From: Luteibacter rhizovicinus
Lineage (GTDB): Bacteria; Pseudomonadota; Gammaproteobacteria; Xanthomonadales; Rhodanobacteraceae
Reading direction: 5' to 3'
Assembly: GCF_004342265.1 (NCBI RefSeq)
Contig: NZ_SMCS01000001.1
Span: forward strand, 310,001-374,000
DNA: 64,000 nt
The stretch's first letter is position 1. Each line of letters opens with the position of its first letter. The notes beneath the pieces are model-generated. The model did not search any database, had not been told where the DNA came from, and worked only from the letters and a program-made list of their open reading frames with translations. Of this stretch, positions 8,503 through 17,219 are shown piece by piece. A program made the translations under genes and the position numbers.

Positions 8503-9423
8503 GTGAGTGCGTTGCACGTCCTGCTGCCGCCGCGCGATCGTTACGCGTCGGCGACGGACTTGCGCGAATGGCTGGCTCGCGGCACCCGTCTGCGCGACGC
8601 CGAGCCCGGCTATGTCGCGGCATTGCGCGAGCATTTCAGCTGGCCGGATGGCCCGCTACCCGTCGCAGCCCTGATCCGGCAACTGGTGGCGGGCGACGCG
8701 GGCGATGCGCTCTGGCTGTGCGCCGATCCGGCATGGGTGCAACCCGAACTCAACGGCGCGCGCCTGCTTGCCTGCGGCAATCTCGGATTGCGCCCGGACG
8801 ACGCAGCGACGCTGGTCGCCGCACTTGCCGAGACCTTCAGTGCGGAAGGAATGGAACTGCGTGTCGGCGATGCGGAGCACTGGCAGCTGAAAGTGCCGCG
8901 CTACGTCGACCTGCCGCATTTTCCCGAACCGGAAGAAGCGCTCGGCGCGGATCTCTTCGAACAGTTGCCGCAAGGCACCGATGGCCGTCGCTGGCGCGCC
9001 CTGATCAACGAAGCCCAGGTCGTCCTGCACAACGAGCCGTGGAATGCGACGCGTCGTGCGCAAGGCGTCGCGCCGGTCAACAGCGTGTGGCTATGGGGTG
9101 GCGGAACATTGCCCGACTGGGTGGAAAGCGGACTCGGTCGCGTCGTGAGCGACGATCTTCTCGTCTGGGCGCTTGCGGCTCGTGCGGGCGTCGATGTCGT
9201 CGGGCGCGATCCCAGGTCGGCTGCAACGGACGATGCCGCTTTTACGCTGCTCGATCTTCAGGACACCCAGCTATCGTCCTTCGAACGCGACTGGTGGCCG
9301 GTGATTGCCACGCGCCTTCAGGCTGGCGGTAGCGAAGTACGTCTGTCGTTCGCCAGCGGCGAACGCTACATCCTGCGCGCCGCGCATCGTCTGCGCTTCT
9401 GGCGCAGGACGCCGAAGGCATGA
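8503..9423 (+). CDS. COG4255-like protein, sometimes annotated as phosphoglycerate mutase
   Basis: A 306-residue protein starting at GTG 8503, 4 nt after the ABC-F stop, and overlapping recJ by 4 nt (ATGA). I recognise it only as the conserved Xanthomonadales protein found next to recJ, often called cofactor-independent phosphoglycerate mutase-like. I do not see the metal-binding residues of that enzyme superfamily. Conserved-looking blocks are LPPRDRY at the N-terminus, ALWLCADPAWVQ near residue 70, and VNSVWLWGGG near residue 195. No signal peptide or membrane segment is visible. The coupling to recJ hints at co-regulation, not a known shared function. Confidence 0.65.
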   Translation: MSALHVLLPPRDRYASATDLREWLARGTRLRDAEPGYVAALREHFSWPDGPLPVAALIRQLVAGDAGDALWLCADPAWVQPELNGARLLACGNLGLRPDDAATLVAALAETFSAEGMELRVGDAEHWQLKVPRYVDLPHFPEPEEALGADLFEQLPQGTDGRRWRALINEAQVVLHNEPWNATRRAQGVAPVNSVWLWGGGTLPDWVESGLGRVVSDDLLVWALAARAGVDVVGRDPRSAATDDAAFTLLDLQDTQLSSFERDWWPVIATRLQAGGSEVRLSFASGERYILRAAHRLRFWRRTPKA

Positions 9424-11132
9424 CCGCGAAGCAGTGGCGCCAGCGTCCGCTGGCGGCCGAGCCCCGCGACTGGCCGCTCCATGTGCATCCGGTGATCCAG
9501 CGCGTATATGCCGCGCGGGGTGTCGTAACTCCCGACGGTGCCGAGCATCGTCTCGCGCGTCTGCTCGCGCCGTCGCTGCTGGGCGGCATGGACAAAGCGG
9601 TATCGTTGCTGATCGAAGCGATCCGTGCCGACCGCCACATCGTTATCGCGGGCGACTACGACTGCGACGGTGCGACCGGGACGGCCGTCGCCGTGCGCGG
9701 CCTGCGCATGCTGGGCGCACGTCATGTGGCGCACGTCGTACCCAATCGTTTTGTGCACGGATATGGGCTGAGCGAAGCGCTGGTCGCATCGCTGGACCCC
9801 ACGCCCGACGTCATCGTGACCGTCGATAACGGCATTGCCAGCGTCGCCGGCGTCGCCGCGGCAAAGGCGCGCGGCATCGCCGTCGTGATTACGGATCATC
9901 ATCTTCCGGGCGATACGTTGCCCGATGCCGATGCGATCGTGAATCCCAATCTCGCCGGCGACGGTTTTCCGAGCAAGGCGCTCGCGGGCGTCGGCGTCAT
10001 GTTCTATCTGCTGCTGGCGCTGCGTGCCGCCTTGCGCGACGCGGGCGCATTCGGTGAAAGCGAACCCGATCTGCAATCGCTGCTGGATCTGGTAGCGCTG
10101 GGTACGGTGGCCGATCTGGTCACGCTGGATTTCAACAATCGCGTGCTGGTCGATGCGGGCCTGAAGCGCATGCGCGCGGGGCGCGCGTGCGCCGGCATCG
10201 TCGCGCTGATCGAGTCCAGCGGACGTTCGTTGTCCACGATCGGCGCGACGGATCTCGCTTTCGCGGTCGGTCCCCGGTTGAATGCCGCGGGCAGGCTCGA
10301 GGACATGTCGCTTGGCGTCGCTTGCCTGCTGACGGACGATGCGGCGATAGCCCGTCGTTACGGCGAGCAGCTGTCCGCGATCAATCAGGAACGTCGCGAA
10401 CTGCAGGCTGGCATGGTGGACGAGGCCGAGACGATGGTCGCCCGCGCCGCGCACATCGATGCGATAGGCGTCGCTCTGTTCGATCCGGGCTGGCACGCCG
10501 GTATCGTGGGTCTGGTGGCATCGAAGCTGAAGGAAAAACTGCATCGTCCGGTGCTTGCTTTCGCTCCCGCGGGCGACGACACCGACGAACTGCGCGGGTC
10601 CGCACGATCGATCCCCGGTTTCCATATCCGCGATGCGCTGGCCGAGATCGACGCACGTCATCCCGGACTGATCCTGCGTTTCGGCGGCCATGCGATGGCC
10701 GCCGGGCTGAGTCTGCGCATGGCGGATTTCGACACGTTCGCACAGGCGTTCGACACGCTGGCCCGCGCGCAGCTCGACGACGAGCGGCTTCAGGCCATCG
10801 TCTATACCGATGGCGAGCTGGACGTGGACGACCATACGCTGGACCTGGCCCGCCAGCTGCGCCAGGCGGGGCCCTGGGGGCAGGGCTTTCCGCAACCGGT
10901 ATTCGAGAACAGCTTCGACTGCGCATCGTGGAAAGTGATGGGGCAGCGCCATTTGCGCCTGCAACTGCGCGATCCGCGTTCGGGATTCGTGCACGACGCC
11001 GTGATGTTCAACGCCTATCACGGCACGCCGCCGCCGATGCGGATGCGTGCGGCCTACGAACTGTCGATCAACGACTGGCAGGGTAGGGAGTCAGTGCGGC
11101 TGTTGCTGCAACATATGGAACCGCAAGCCTGA
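9420..11132 (+). CDS. recJ: Single-stranded-DNA-specific exonuclease RecJ
   Basis: A 570-residue DHH-family 5'-3' exonuclease that degrades single-stranded DNA in recombination and mismatch repair. Visible motifs are AGDYDCDGATGTA (about residues 78-90), VVITDHHLPGD (motif III, the DHH) and RFGGHAMAAG (the DHHA1 region). The length matches the family (E. coli 577). The start codon overlaps the previous stop (ATGA), so translation is coupled. No terminator is evident between its stop and the T6SS cluster; the 146-nt spacer holds only a REP fragment and small inverted repeats. Confidence 0.96.
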   Translation: MTAKQWRQRPLAAEPRDWPLHVHPVIQRVYAARGVVTPDGAEHRLARLLAPSLLGGMDKAVSLLIEAIRADRHIVIAGDYDCDGATGTAVAVRGLRMLGARHVAHVVPNRFVHGYGLSEALVASLDPTPDVIVTVDNGIASVAGVAAAKARGIAVVITDHHLPGDTLPDADAIVNPNLAGDGFPSKALAGVGVMFYLLLALRAALRDAGAFGESEPDLQSLLDLVALGTVADLVTLDFNNRVLVDAGLKRMRAGRACAGIVALIESSGRSLSTIGATDLAFAVGPRLNAAGRLEDMSLGVACLLTDDAAIARRYGEQLSAINQERRELQAGMVDEAETMVARAAHIDAIGVALFDPGWHAGIVGLVASKLKEKLHRPVLAFAPAGDDTDELRGSARSIPGFHIRDALAEIDARHPGLILRFGGHAMAAGLSLRMADFDTFAQAFDTLARAQLDDERLQAIVYTDGELDVDDHTLDLARQLRQAGPWGQGFPQPVFENSFDCASWKVMGQRHLRLQLRDPRSGFVHDAVMFNAYHGTPPPMRMRAAYELSINDWQGRESVRLLLQHMEPQA

Positions 11133-11150
11133 TAGAGCCGTGAGCTTTCC

Positions 11151-11168
11151 GTAGGAGCGCGGCCGCTT
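11151..11168 (+). repeat. REP head fragment
   Basis: The sequence GTAGGAGCGCGGCCGCTT matches the head of the REP family seen at 5936 and 37543 (GTAGGAGCCCGCTTGCGG) but lacks the second arm. It sits 18 nt downstream of recJ and looks like a solitary or decayed REP. Confidence 0.5.
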
Positions 11169-11278
11169 CGATTTAATTCCCTCGAGTTTTTCAGACTGGT
11201 CTGAGAGTCCGCTTCCGGCTGTCCCGTTAGATTCTTCCGAACGTCGTTTCATGCGACGACTTTCAGCGGAATACTCGA

Positions 11279-12310
11279 ATGGAAGACAGCTTCGATACGG
11301 AGTTGCCGGACGCGCTCCCCGGTGCACCGGATGCCAGATCGCTCATCGAGCGAATGAGAACGCGCGACGATGGATGCGACCTCGAATCGGATGCCGACTT
11401 CGTGCGTCTGTCCATTCGCATCGAGGGTGGTGTCGAAGTGCAATACGGCGATCGTGTGTTCGCCGCGCCCACCGTGGACTGGTTCCTGGTCGAAACCTCC
11501 TGCCTGGAACTGCTGGAACGCTCCAACGACTTGCGCGTCGCGGTCTGGCTGGCGCGGGCATGGCTGGAACGCCACGGTCTCGGCGGATTCGCGGCGGGTG
11601 TTCAGATCGTTGCCTTCCTGCTCAGGGAGCGCTGGCCGGGCATGTATCCGCGTCTGTGCGAAGAAGACGGCGACGACCCCATCGCCCGCCTCAACGCACT
11701 TGCCGCGCTGGCGACGACCGACGTACTGGCTTCGCTGGGGCGTCAGCGGCTACCGGCACATCCCCTGTCCACGCCACTGCGTTTAAGAGACGCGCTGTCC
11801 GGGCGTACAACCCCGGAGATGCATGCCACGCTAAAACTGTGGGGCGCATCGATCGATGTCGGACAATTCCATGCATTCGCCATGCTGCTCGATGGCCTGA
11901 TCGACGATGTCGTTGTCGCTGCCCACGTTCTGGAACATCGGGCAGGCGGCAGCGCCTTGCTCGAACCATTGCACCATTTTCTGCGTGCCGTCTCCCATAG
12001 CACGGCCTCCGTGGCCGGCGCATCGGGCCCGGCGAAAGAAGATCCCGATGCTCGCGACATTCCCGATGCGGCTCCCGGGACCAAGGCGATGCCCCGTGGC
12101 GTGATGTGCGCGTCGCGCGTGGATGTCCGGCAGGCCATGGATGCCATTACCGGGTACTACGAGCGATGCGAGCCATCCAGCCCGGTTCCCCTGTTGATCG
12201 AGCGTGCACGTCGTCTGGCCAGTCAGGATTTTCTTGGCATCGTCGCGGAACTCGCTCCCGGCAACTCCGCCGAATTTCGCCACGCGCTTGGCGTTGCGGA
12301 AACCCCCTGA
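11279..12310 (+). CDS. tssA: Type VI secretion protein TssA
   Basis: A 343-residue protein with the ImpA N-terminal domain in its first half (RERWPGMYPRLCEEDGDDP near residues 117-135) and a C-terminal block ERARRLASQDFLGIVAELAP. It has the size and ends of the short TssA class, like P. aeruginosa TssA1. TssA acts as a cap that primes and coordinates tube and sheath assembly. This is the first gene of the T6SS cluster, preceded by about 145 nt with no gene. The Shine-Dalgarno sequence is weak (GGAA, 9 nt upstream). Confidence 0.9.
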   Translation: MEDSFDTELPDALPGAPDARSLIERMRTRDDGCDLESDADFVRLSIRIEGGVEVQYGDRVFAAPTVDWFLVETSCLELLERSNDLRVAVWLARAWLERHGLGGFAAGVQIVAFLLRERWPGMYPRLCEEDGDDPIARLNALAALATTDVLASLGRQRLPAHPLSTPLRLRDALSGRTTPEMHATLKLWGASIDVGQFHAFAMLLDGLIDDVVVAAHVLEHRAGGSALLEPLHHFLRAVSHSTASVAGASGPAKEDPDARDIPDAAPGTKAMPRGVMCASRVDVRQAMDAITGYYERCEPSSPVPLLIERARRLASQDFLGIVAELAPGNSAEFRHALGVAETP

Positions 12311-12346
12311 CGATCGCGTCGTCGACCGAACCACGGAAGCCCAGCT

Positions 12347-12832
12347 ATGTCCCGTACGGAAAGCAGTCAGAAATTCATCGCCCGCAATCGCCCGCCTCGC
12401 GTCCAGATCGAATACGACGTCGAACTGAATGGTGCGGAAGCCGTCGTAGAGCTTCCCTTCGTGACCGGCGTGATCGGCGATCTTGCCGGCGCACCGCGCG
12501 GCGACGCACTGCCGTTGGCCGAACGCAAATTTCTCGACATCGACATGGACAACTTCGATGAGCGGCTGCGTTCCATCCATCCTGCGGTGAACCTGCGAGT
12601 GCCCAACGAACTGGCGGGCGAGGGCGAGCTGGCGGTGTCGTTCGATATCCAGTGCATGGACGATTTTTCGCCCGGTGCCATCGCCCGGCACGTAGAGCCG
12701 CTTCGGCAGCTCCTGGAAGCGCGGGAGCAACTGGCGAACCTGCTCGCCTACATGGACGGCAAAGCCGGAGCGGAAGAGCTCGTCGCGACGTTGCTCGGAC
12801 GTCCCGAACTCATGAAGTCGCTGCTGCCGTGA
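12347..12832 (+). CDS. tssB: Type VI secretion sheath small subunit TssB (VipA)
   Basis: A 161-residue protein with the TssB pattern: NRPPRVQIEYDVE at the N-terminus, ELPFVTGVIGDLAG near residue 36, RKFLDIDMDNFDERL, and a C-terminal MDGKAGAEELV helix. TssB pairs with TssC to form the contractile sheath that drives the Hcp tube. It directly precedes tssC, as in almost all T6SS loci. Confidence 0.96.
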   Translation: MSRTESSQKFIARNRPPRVQIEYDVELNGAEAVVELPFVTGVIGDLAGAPRGDALPLAERKFLDIDMDNFDERLRSIHPAVNLRVPNELAGEGELAVSFDIQCMDDFSPGAIARHVEPLRQLLEAREQLANLLAYMDGKAGAEELVATLLGRPELMKSLLP

Positions 12833-12876
12833 CGTCCGCTCCCGATTCCCATGCTTCCGAAGGAGCGGCGCCCCGC

Positions 12877-14358
12877 ATGACCGACACTGTAGAAACGTCC
12901 CACGATATGGCCGCTCTGGACGCGGCGACCTTTACGTCGTTGTTGCATCGCGAGTTGCGCCCCCGTTCGGCGGAAGCGCTCGCGGCCATGGAGCTCGCGG
13001 TGAGAACGCTGGCCGAGCAGGCGCTGGCGGCGGCACCGGTGTTGCACGACGACGCGGTCGACACCATCCAGAGTCTTATCGCCGCGATCGACCGGAGACT
13101 ATCCGCCCAGGTCAACCGCATCCTTCATCACCCGACTTTTCAGGCACTCGAATCGGCGTGGCGCGGTCTGCACTATCTCGTTTCCAACACGGAGACCGGC
13201 GAGCGGCAGAAGATTCGTTTTCTGGACATCGGCAAAGCCGAACTTGCACGGGAGCTCAGGAAGTACAGCGGCATTACCTGGGACCAGAGTCCGCTCTTCA
13301 AGAAGATCTACGAACACGAGTACGGCCAGTTTGGCGGCGAGCCCTATGGCGCGCTGATTGTCGATATGGCATTCGGCCACGGACCGCAGGACATCGAACT
13401 GTTGCGTTCGATGGCTCGCATTGCCGCCGCGGCGCATGTCCCGCTGATCGCCGCAGCCGATCCTTCCGTGATGCTGATGGATTCGTGGCAGGAGCTGGCG
13501 AATCCGCGCGATATCGCCAAGCTGTTCCAGACGCCGGAACACGCAGCATGGCGCGATTTCCGGAACTCGGACGATGCACGTTATGTCGGACTGACGATGC
13601 CGCGTTTTCTCGCGCGAATCCCTTACGGTGCACGTACCCAGCCGGTGGAGGACTTCGACTTCGAGGAAGAGACCGAAGGCGATGCACGCAACTACGCCTG
13701 GGCAAACGCGGCCTATGCGATGGCGGTGAATATCAATCGGTCCTTCAGCCTTTACGGTTGGTGTTCGCAGATACGGGGCATCGAATCGGGCGGTTCCGTC
13801 GACGGTTTGCCCGTGCATACGTTCCCCACCGGCGACGGCGGCATCGACATGACGTGTCCCACGGAAATCGCCATCAGCGACCGGCGGGAGATCGAGCTTG
13901 CGAAGAACGGCTTCATGCCGCTGGTCCATCGCAAGCATTCGGCATCCGCTGCGTTCATCGGTGCGCAATCGCTGCATTGCCCTCAGGTATACGACGATCC
14001 GGTCGCGACCGCGAATGCGAATCTGGCTGCCCGCCTGCCTTACCTCTTCGCGACGTGCCGTTTCGCGCATTACCTGAAATGCATCGTGCGGGACAAGATC
14101 GGTACGTTCAGGGAACGCGCCGATATGGAAACGTGGCTGAACAACTGGATCGGCCGTTACGTCGAGCACAACCCCGCCACGGCGACCGACCGGGACAAGG
14201 CACGCAAGCCGCTTGCGGGCGCGGATGTCCATGTCGAAGAAGACGAAAGCAACCCCGGCGTCTATCGCGCGAAATTCTTCCTGCGACCGCACTACCAACT
14301 GGAAGGTCTGACCGTTTCACTTCGACTCGTGTCCAGGCTTCCGTCCATACGGTCGTGA
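12877..14358 (+). CDS. tssC: Type VI secretion sheath large subunit TssC (VipB)
   Basis: A 493-residue sheath protein. Family blocks are HPTFQALESAWRGLHYLV (about residues 87-104), FGGEPYGALIVDM, FLARIPYG, and the C-terminal VEEDESNPGVYRAKFFLRPH. I chose ATG 12877 because GAAGGAG lies 11 nt upstream and the length matches the family. The alternative GTG at 12829 overlaps the tssB stop (GTGA), would add 16 residues and has no Shine-Dalgarno sequence. It forms the sheath with TssB. Confidence 0.95.
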   Translation: MTDTVETSHDMAALDAATFTSLLHRELRPRSAEALAAMELAVRTLAEQALAAAPVLHDDAVDTIQSLIAAIDRRLSAQVNRILHHPTFQALESAWRGLHYLVSNTETGERQKIRFLDIGKAELARELRKYSGITWDQSPLFKKIYEHEYGQFGGEPYGALIVDMAFGHGPQDIELLRSMARIAAAAHVPLIAAADPSVMLMDSWQELANPRDIAKLFQTPEHAAWRDFRNSDDARYVGLTMPRFLARIPYGARTQPVEDFDFEEETEGDARNYAWANAAYAMAVNINRSFSLYGWCSQIRGIESGGSVDGLPVHTFPTGDGGIDMTCPTEIAISDRREIELAKNGFMPLVHRKHSASAAFIGAQSLHCPQVYDDPVATANANLAARLPYLFATCRFAHYLKCIVRDKIGTFRERADMETWLNNWIGRYVEHNPATATDRDKARKPLAGADVHVEEDESNPGVYRAKFFLRPHYQLEGLTVSLRLVSRLPSIRS

Positions 14359-14399
14359 GGCGACCGTTTATCTGAAATACCCTACAGAAAGGTCATGTC

Positions 14400-14894
14400 A
14401 TGAGTTCCGATACGCACAACATCGTTCTGAAGTTCGGTAAGGAAATCAAAGGATCTTCCAGCATCAAAGGTTACGAGGACTGGATTCTCGTCGACAGTTA
14501 TTCGATGTCGAGCGGCCGGGCGCTGACGATGGTGAAAGGCACCCAGAATCGCACAATCGGTACGGGACAGATGTCGGAGCTCTTGCTCAGCAAAGGGTCG
14601 GACAAGGCATCGGCGGACATCTTCATGCAGTCGCTATGTGGAGATTCGCTGGGCGAAGCCACGCTGCGTGTTCTCGATGGCAGCATCAAGGATAAGCAGC
14701 GGGTCGTGATGGAGTTGAAGATGCATGACGTGATGGTCAGTCATTTCAGTTCCACGGCAAGCCTGGGCAGGCCCGTCGAATCGTTCCAGCTTAGTTTCAT
14801 GCTTTTTTCGATCCAGACCAACCAGAGCAATGGCGAAAAGGAAATCGTCGGTACGCCGAAGGTGTGGGATCTTCGCAATAGTGTCCAGGGCTGA
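14400..14894 (+). CDS. hcp: Type VI secretion tube protein Hcp (TssD)
   Basis: A 164-residue Hcp protein, the hexameric ring that stacks into the expelled inner tube. Typical blocks are EIKGSSSIKGYEDWILVDSY, a run of alternating strands, and the C-terminal GEKEIVGTPKVWDLRN. An AGAAAGG sequence about 8 nt upstream of ATG 14400 is a good ribosome site, suiting a highly expressed component. Its stop overlaps the tssE start by 1 nt (TGATG). Confidence 0.96.
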   Translation: MSSDTHNIVLKFGKEIKGSSSIKGYEDWILVDSYSMSSGRALTMVKGTQNRTIGTGQMSELLLSKGSDKASADIFMQSLCGDSLGEATLRVLDGSIKDKQRVVMELKMHDVMVSHFSSTASLGRPVESFQLSFMLFSIQTNQSNGEKEIVGTPKVWDLRNSVQG

Positions 14895-15427
14895 TGGATG
14901 TCAGGCGGATGCCGCCCGATGACGATCCGGTCGTACTCGCGCGCACTCCTTACGGTCGCGGCGAGTTGTTGTTCGACCGTCTCAGGGGTGGTGTCGCCGG
15001 AGACGAAAGGGATGCCGGATGGCGATCCCAGCTGATCGTACTGCAACGCGATCTGTCGGCACTTTTCAATGCATCCGGGCTAGGCGCCGGTTTCGATGGC
15101 ATGCATCTGCCGCGCGTGACCCACTCGGTGCTCAACTACGGACTGGGAAGCATGGCTGGCGTTGTTGTTTCCAGCATCAGTCTGGAGGCGATCGCGCGAC
15201 GCATACGACGTGCGATTCATGACTTCGAGCCGCGCATCCTGCGGGATGGCCTGCGGGTCTATCCCCTGGCGCCGCAGGATGCGGCGACGGGAAGGTTGGT
15301 ATTTGTTATCGAGGGGCTTTGTCGATGCCTCGCCGGAACTGTGCCGTTCCGTGTTCGTTCCATATGGGATACCGAGAGCGGTGCCGTCAGTGTCGCGGTC
15401 ACGCGCGGGGCCGCGACGGATGGATGA
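14894..15427 (+). CDS. tssE: Type VI secretion baseplate protein TssE (gp25-like)
   Basis: A 177-residue protein of the phage T4 gp25/GPW family. Visible blocks are LFDRLRGG, LQRDLSALFNA, SVLNYGLGSM and IRRAIHDFEPRIL, the last corresponding to the conserved EPR core of gp25. TssE links the baseplate wedge to the first sheath ring. It overlaps hcp by 1 nt and tssF by 8 nt, so the whole block is probably translated in a coupled way. Confidence 0.93.
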   Translation: MDVRRMPPDDDPVVLARTPYGRGELLFDRLRGGVAGDERDAGWRSQLIVLQRDLSALFNASGLGAGFDGMHLPRVTHSVLNYGLGSMAGVVVSSISLEAIARRIRRAIHDFEPRILRDGLRVYPLAPQDAATGRLVFVIEGLCRCLAGTVPFRVRSIWDTESGAVSVAVTRGAATDG

Positions 15428-17219
15428 TGGTCTGCTTCGTCACTACGAGGAGGAACTTCGTTTTCTGCGCGATAGTGGTGTCGAATTTGCTCGTGCCTAC
15501 CCGGCCGTGGCCAGCCGGCTTGGCCTGGACGACGAACGGACAGCGGATCCGGGTGTGGAGCGGCTCCTTGAGGGTCTCGCCTTCCTTACCGCTCGCATCC
15601 AGCGACAGATGGATGCGGGATTCCCCCAGTTCACCGAAAATCTGTTGTCGCTGATCGATCCCTCGGCACTGGCGATGGTGCCGTCGATGGCGGTGCTGCG
15701 TTTCGAGCCCGATATCGCCGAGCGCTCGCTTGCCGCGGGCTATCGGGTTCCCATGGGCACGCCGGTGCGGGCGACAGCGGAAGCGATGCGCGATTGCGAG
15801 TTCCGGACGAGTCGGGATGTGACGCTCTGGCCGCTGGCCATCGACGGTATCGATTTGCTGCATGGGTCGGTATTGCGACTTCGGCTGCGCTGTGCTGCCG
15901 GATGTCGGTTCTCGGATCTTTCGCTCGATGAATTGCCCCTGTTCATTCCCGGAAACGGTGCGGTGGCAAACTTCTTATATGAAGCGTTGATCTGTCCTGC
16001 CGGCGTCTTCTACGCGATGGCTGCCGACGAACCGATGTCCGGTGAGAACAGGCACGCCGCGATTCACACGTTTTCCATATCGCCGCCCGCCGACGAGGAC
16101 GACATTTATCCCGATCGGGGCAATACGGCGTTACGGACGCTCAGACATTTTCTTGCTTTCCCGCAGGGTGGGCGATTCGTCCGTCTTGCCGGTCTGGCAC
16201 CCGCGGTGCGGTCCTGTCATGGCGACAGGCTCGATCTTCATATACCTGTCGGCAGTCGCGCGAGTACGTTGCTGAAAACTCTGGACGATCAATGTCTCGC
16301 GTTGTTCTGCACGCCCGTTCTCAATCTGTTTCGCAAGCGCACCGAGCGTATTCTGGTCGACGGAAAAACCGACGATATTCGCGTGGTTGTCGATCGCTCG
16401 CGACCGCGCGACTACGATGTGTACGGCATCGAATCGGTGCATATGCGGCACAACGGCAGGTCCGGCGCGCATCCACTGCATCCCGCGTATTCGGCAACGG
16501 ATACTCATAACGACGCGGGTTATTACCGTATACGTCGTTCGCCACGCATGGCGGCAGGCGGCGATATGGATCAGGCGGGGTATCGTCACAGCGACACATT
16601 CATAAGCATCGTCGAATCCGGTGTTCAGGCAGAGCCTGCGGGCATGGGCGAACTGAGTATCGTTGCGTGGTGTACCAACGGTGCATTGCCCTATGCCATG
16701 GCGCACCGTGGCGGCGCGACGTTCGTCCTCGATGCGGGCGGACCGGTACGCGGTGTCCGGTGCATGGCGGGCCCATCGCGCGCGATGGGCCCCCCGCCGC
16801 CCGACCGCCAGTTGTGGCATGCGCTCGCCTACGTATCGCGAAGCTATCTGCAACTGGCGTGCGACGATGCGGAAGCCGGCGCGGCGGCATTGCGCGATCT
16901 GCTGCGTTCGCAGGTCGATGGGGCGAACGCGCCAGCCGGCCGCCTGATCGACGGTATCCGCGGTCTGCGTTCCGAGCCGGCGTTCAGACGGGCGCCCGGG
17001 CCCGGGCCGGTCAGTTTTGCCAGAGGGCTGCGACTGCTCCTGACGCTGGATGACGATGCCTGTGAAAGCGTGGGCGCTTGCCTCGCCGCAGCGGCACTCG
17101 AAGTATTTTTCGCGCGCTATGCCGCATTGAATACGTTCACCGAGACGGTTCTGGAAACCACGCGTCGCGGACGCGTGGCAGAGTGGCCAGCAAGGGCAGG
17201 GCGATGCGTCCTGTTGTAA
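15420..17219 (+). CDS. tssF: Type VI secretion baseplate protein TssF
   Basis: A 599-residue protein with the family start LLRHYEEELRFLRDSGVEFA, then YPAVASRLGL, GFPQFTENLLSLIDP and the central LPLFI block. The length is typical. TssF forms the baseplate wedge with TssG and TssE. The start ATG 15420 lies inside the end of tssE (8-nt overlap); longer frames upstream run antiparallel to the conserved start and are rejected. It overlaps tssG by 16 nt. Confidence 0.94.
   Translation: MDDGLLRHYEEELRFLRDSGVEFARAYPAVASRLGLDDERTADPGVERLLEGLAFLTARIQRQMDAGFPQFTENLLSLIDPSALAMVPSMAVLRFEPDIAERSLAAGYRVPMGTPVRATAEAMRDCEFRTSRDVTLWPLAIDGIDLLHGSVLRLRLRCAAGCRFSDLSLDELPLFIPGNGAVANFLYEALICPAGVFYAMAADEPMSGENRHAAIHTFSISPPADEDDIYPDRGNTALRTLRHFLAFPQGGRFVRLAGLAPAVRSCHGDRLDLHIPVGSRASTLLKTLDDQCLALFCTPVLNLFRKRTERILVDGKTDDIRVVVDRSRPRDYDVYGIESVHMRHNGRSGAHPLHPAYSATDTHNDAGYYRIRRSPRMAAGGDMDQAGYRHSDTFISIVESGVQAEPAGMGELSIVAWCTNGALPYAMAHRGGATFVLDAGGPVRGVRCMAGPSRAMGPPPPDRQLWHALAYVSRSYLQLACDDAEAGAAALRDLLRSQVDGANAPAGRLIDGIRGLRSEPAFRRAPGPGPVSFARGLRLLLTLDDDACESVGACLAAAALEVFFARYAALNTFTETVLETTRRGRVAEWPARAGRCVLL

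Noticed and set aside
12829-12876. GTG 12829 as the tssC start (GTGA overlap with tssB)
   Set aside because: It lacks a Shine-Dalgarno sequence and adds 16 unconserved residues; ATG 12877 has GAAGGAG upstream. Not fully excluded.
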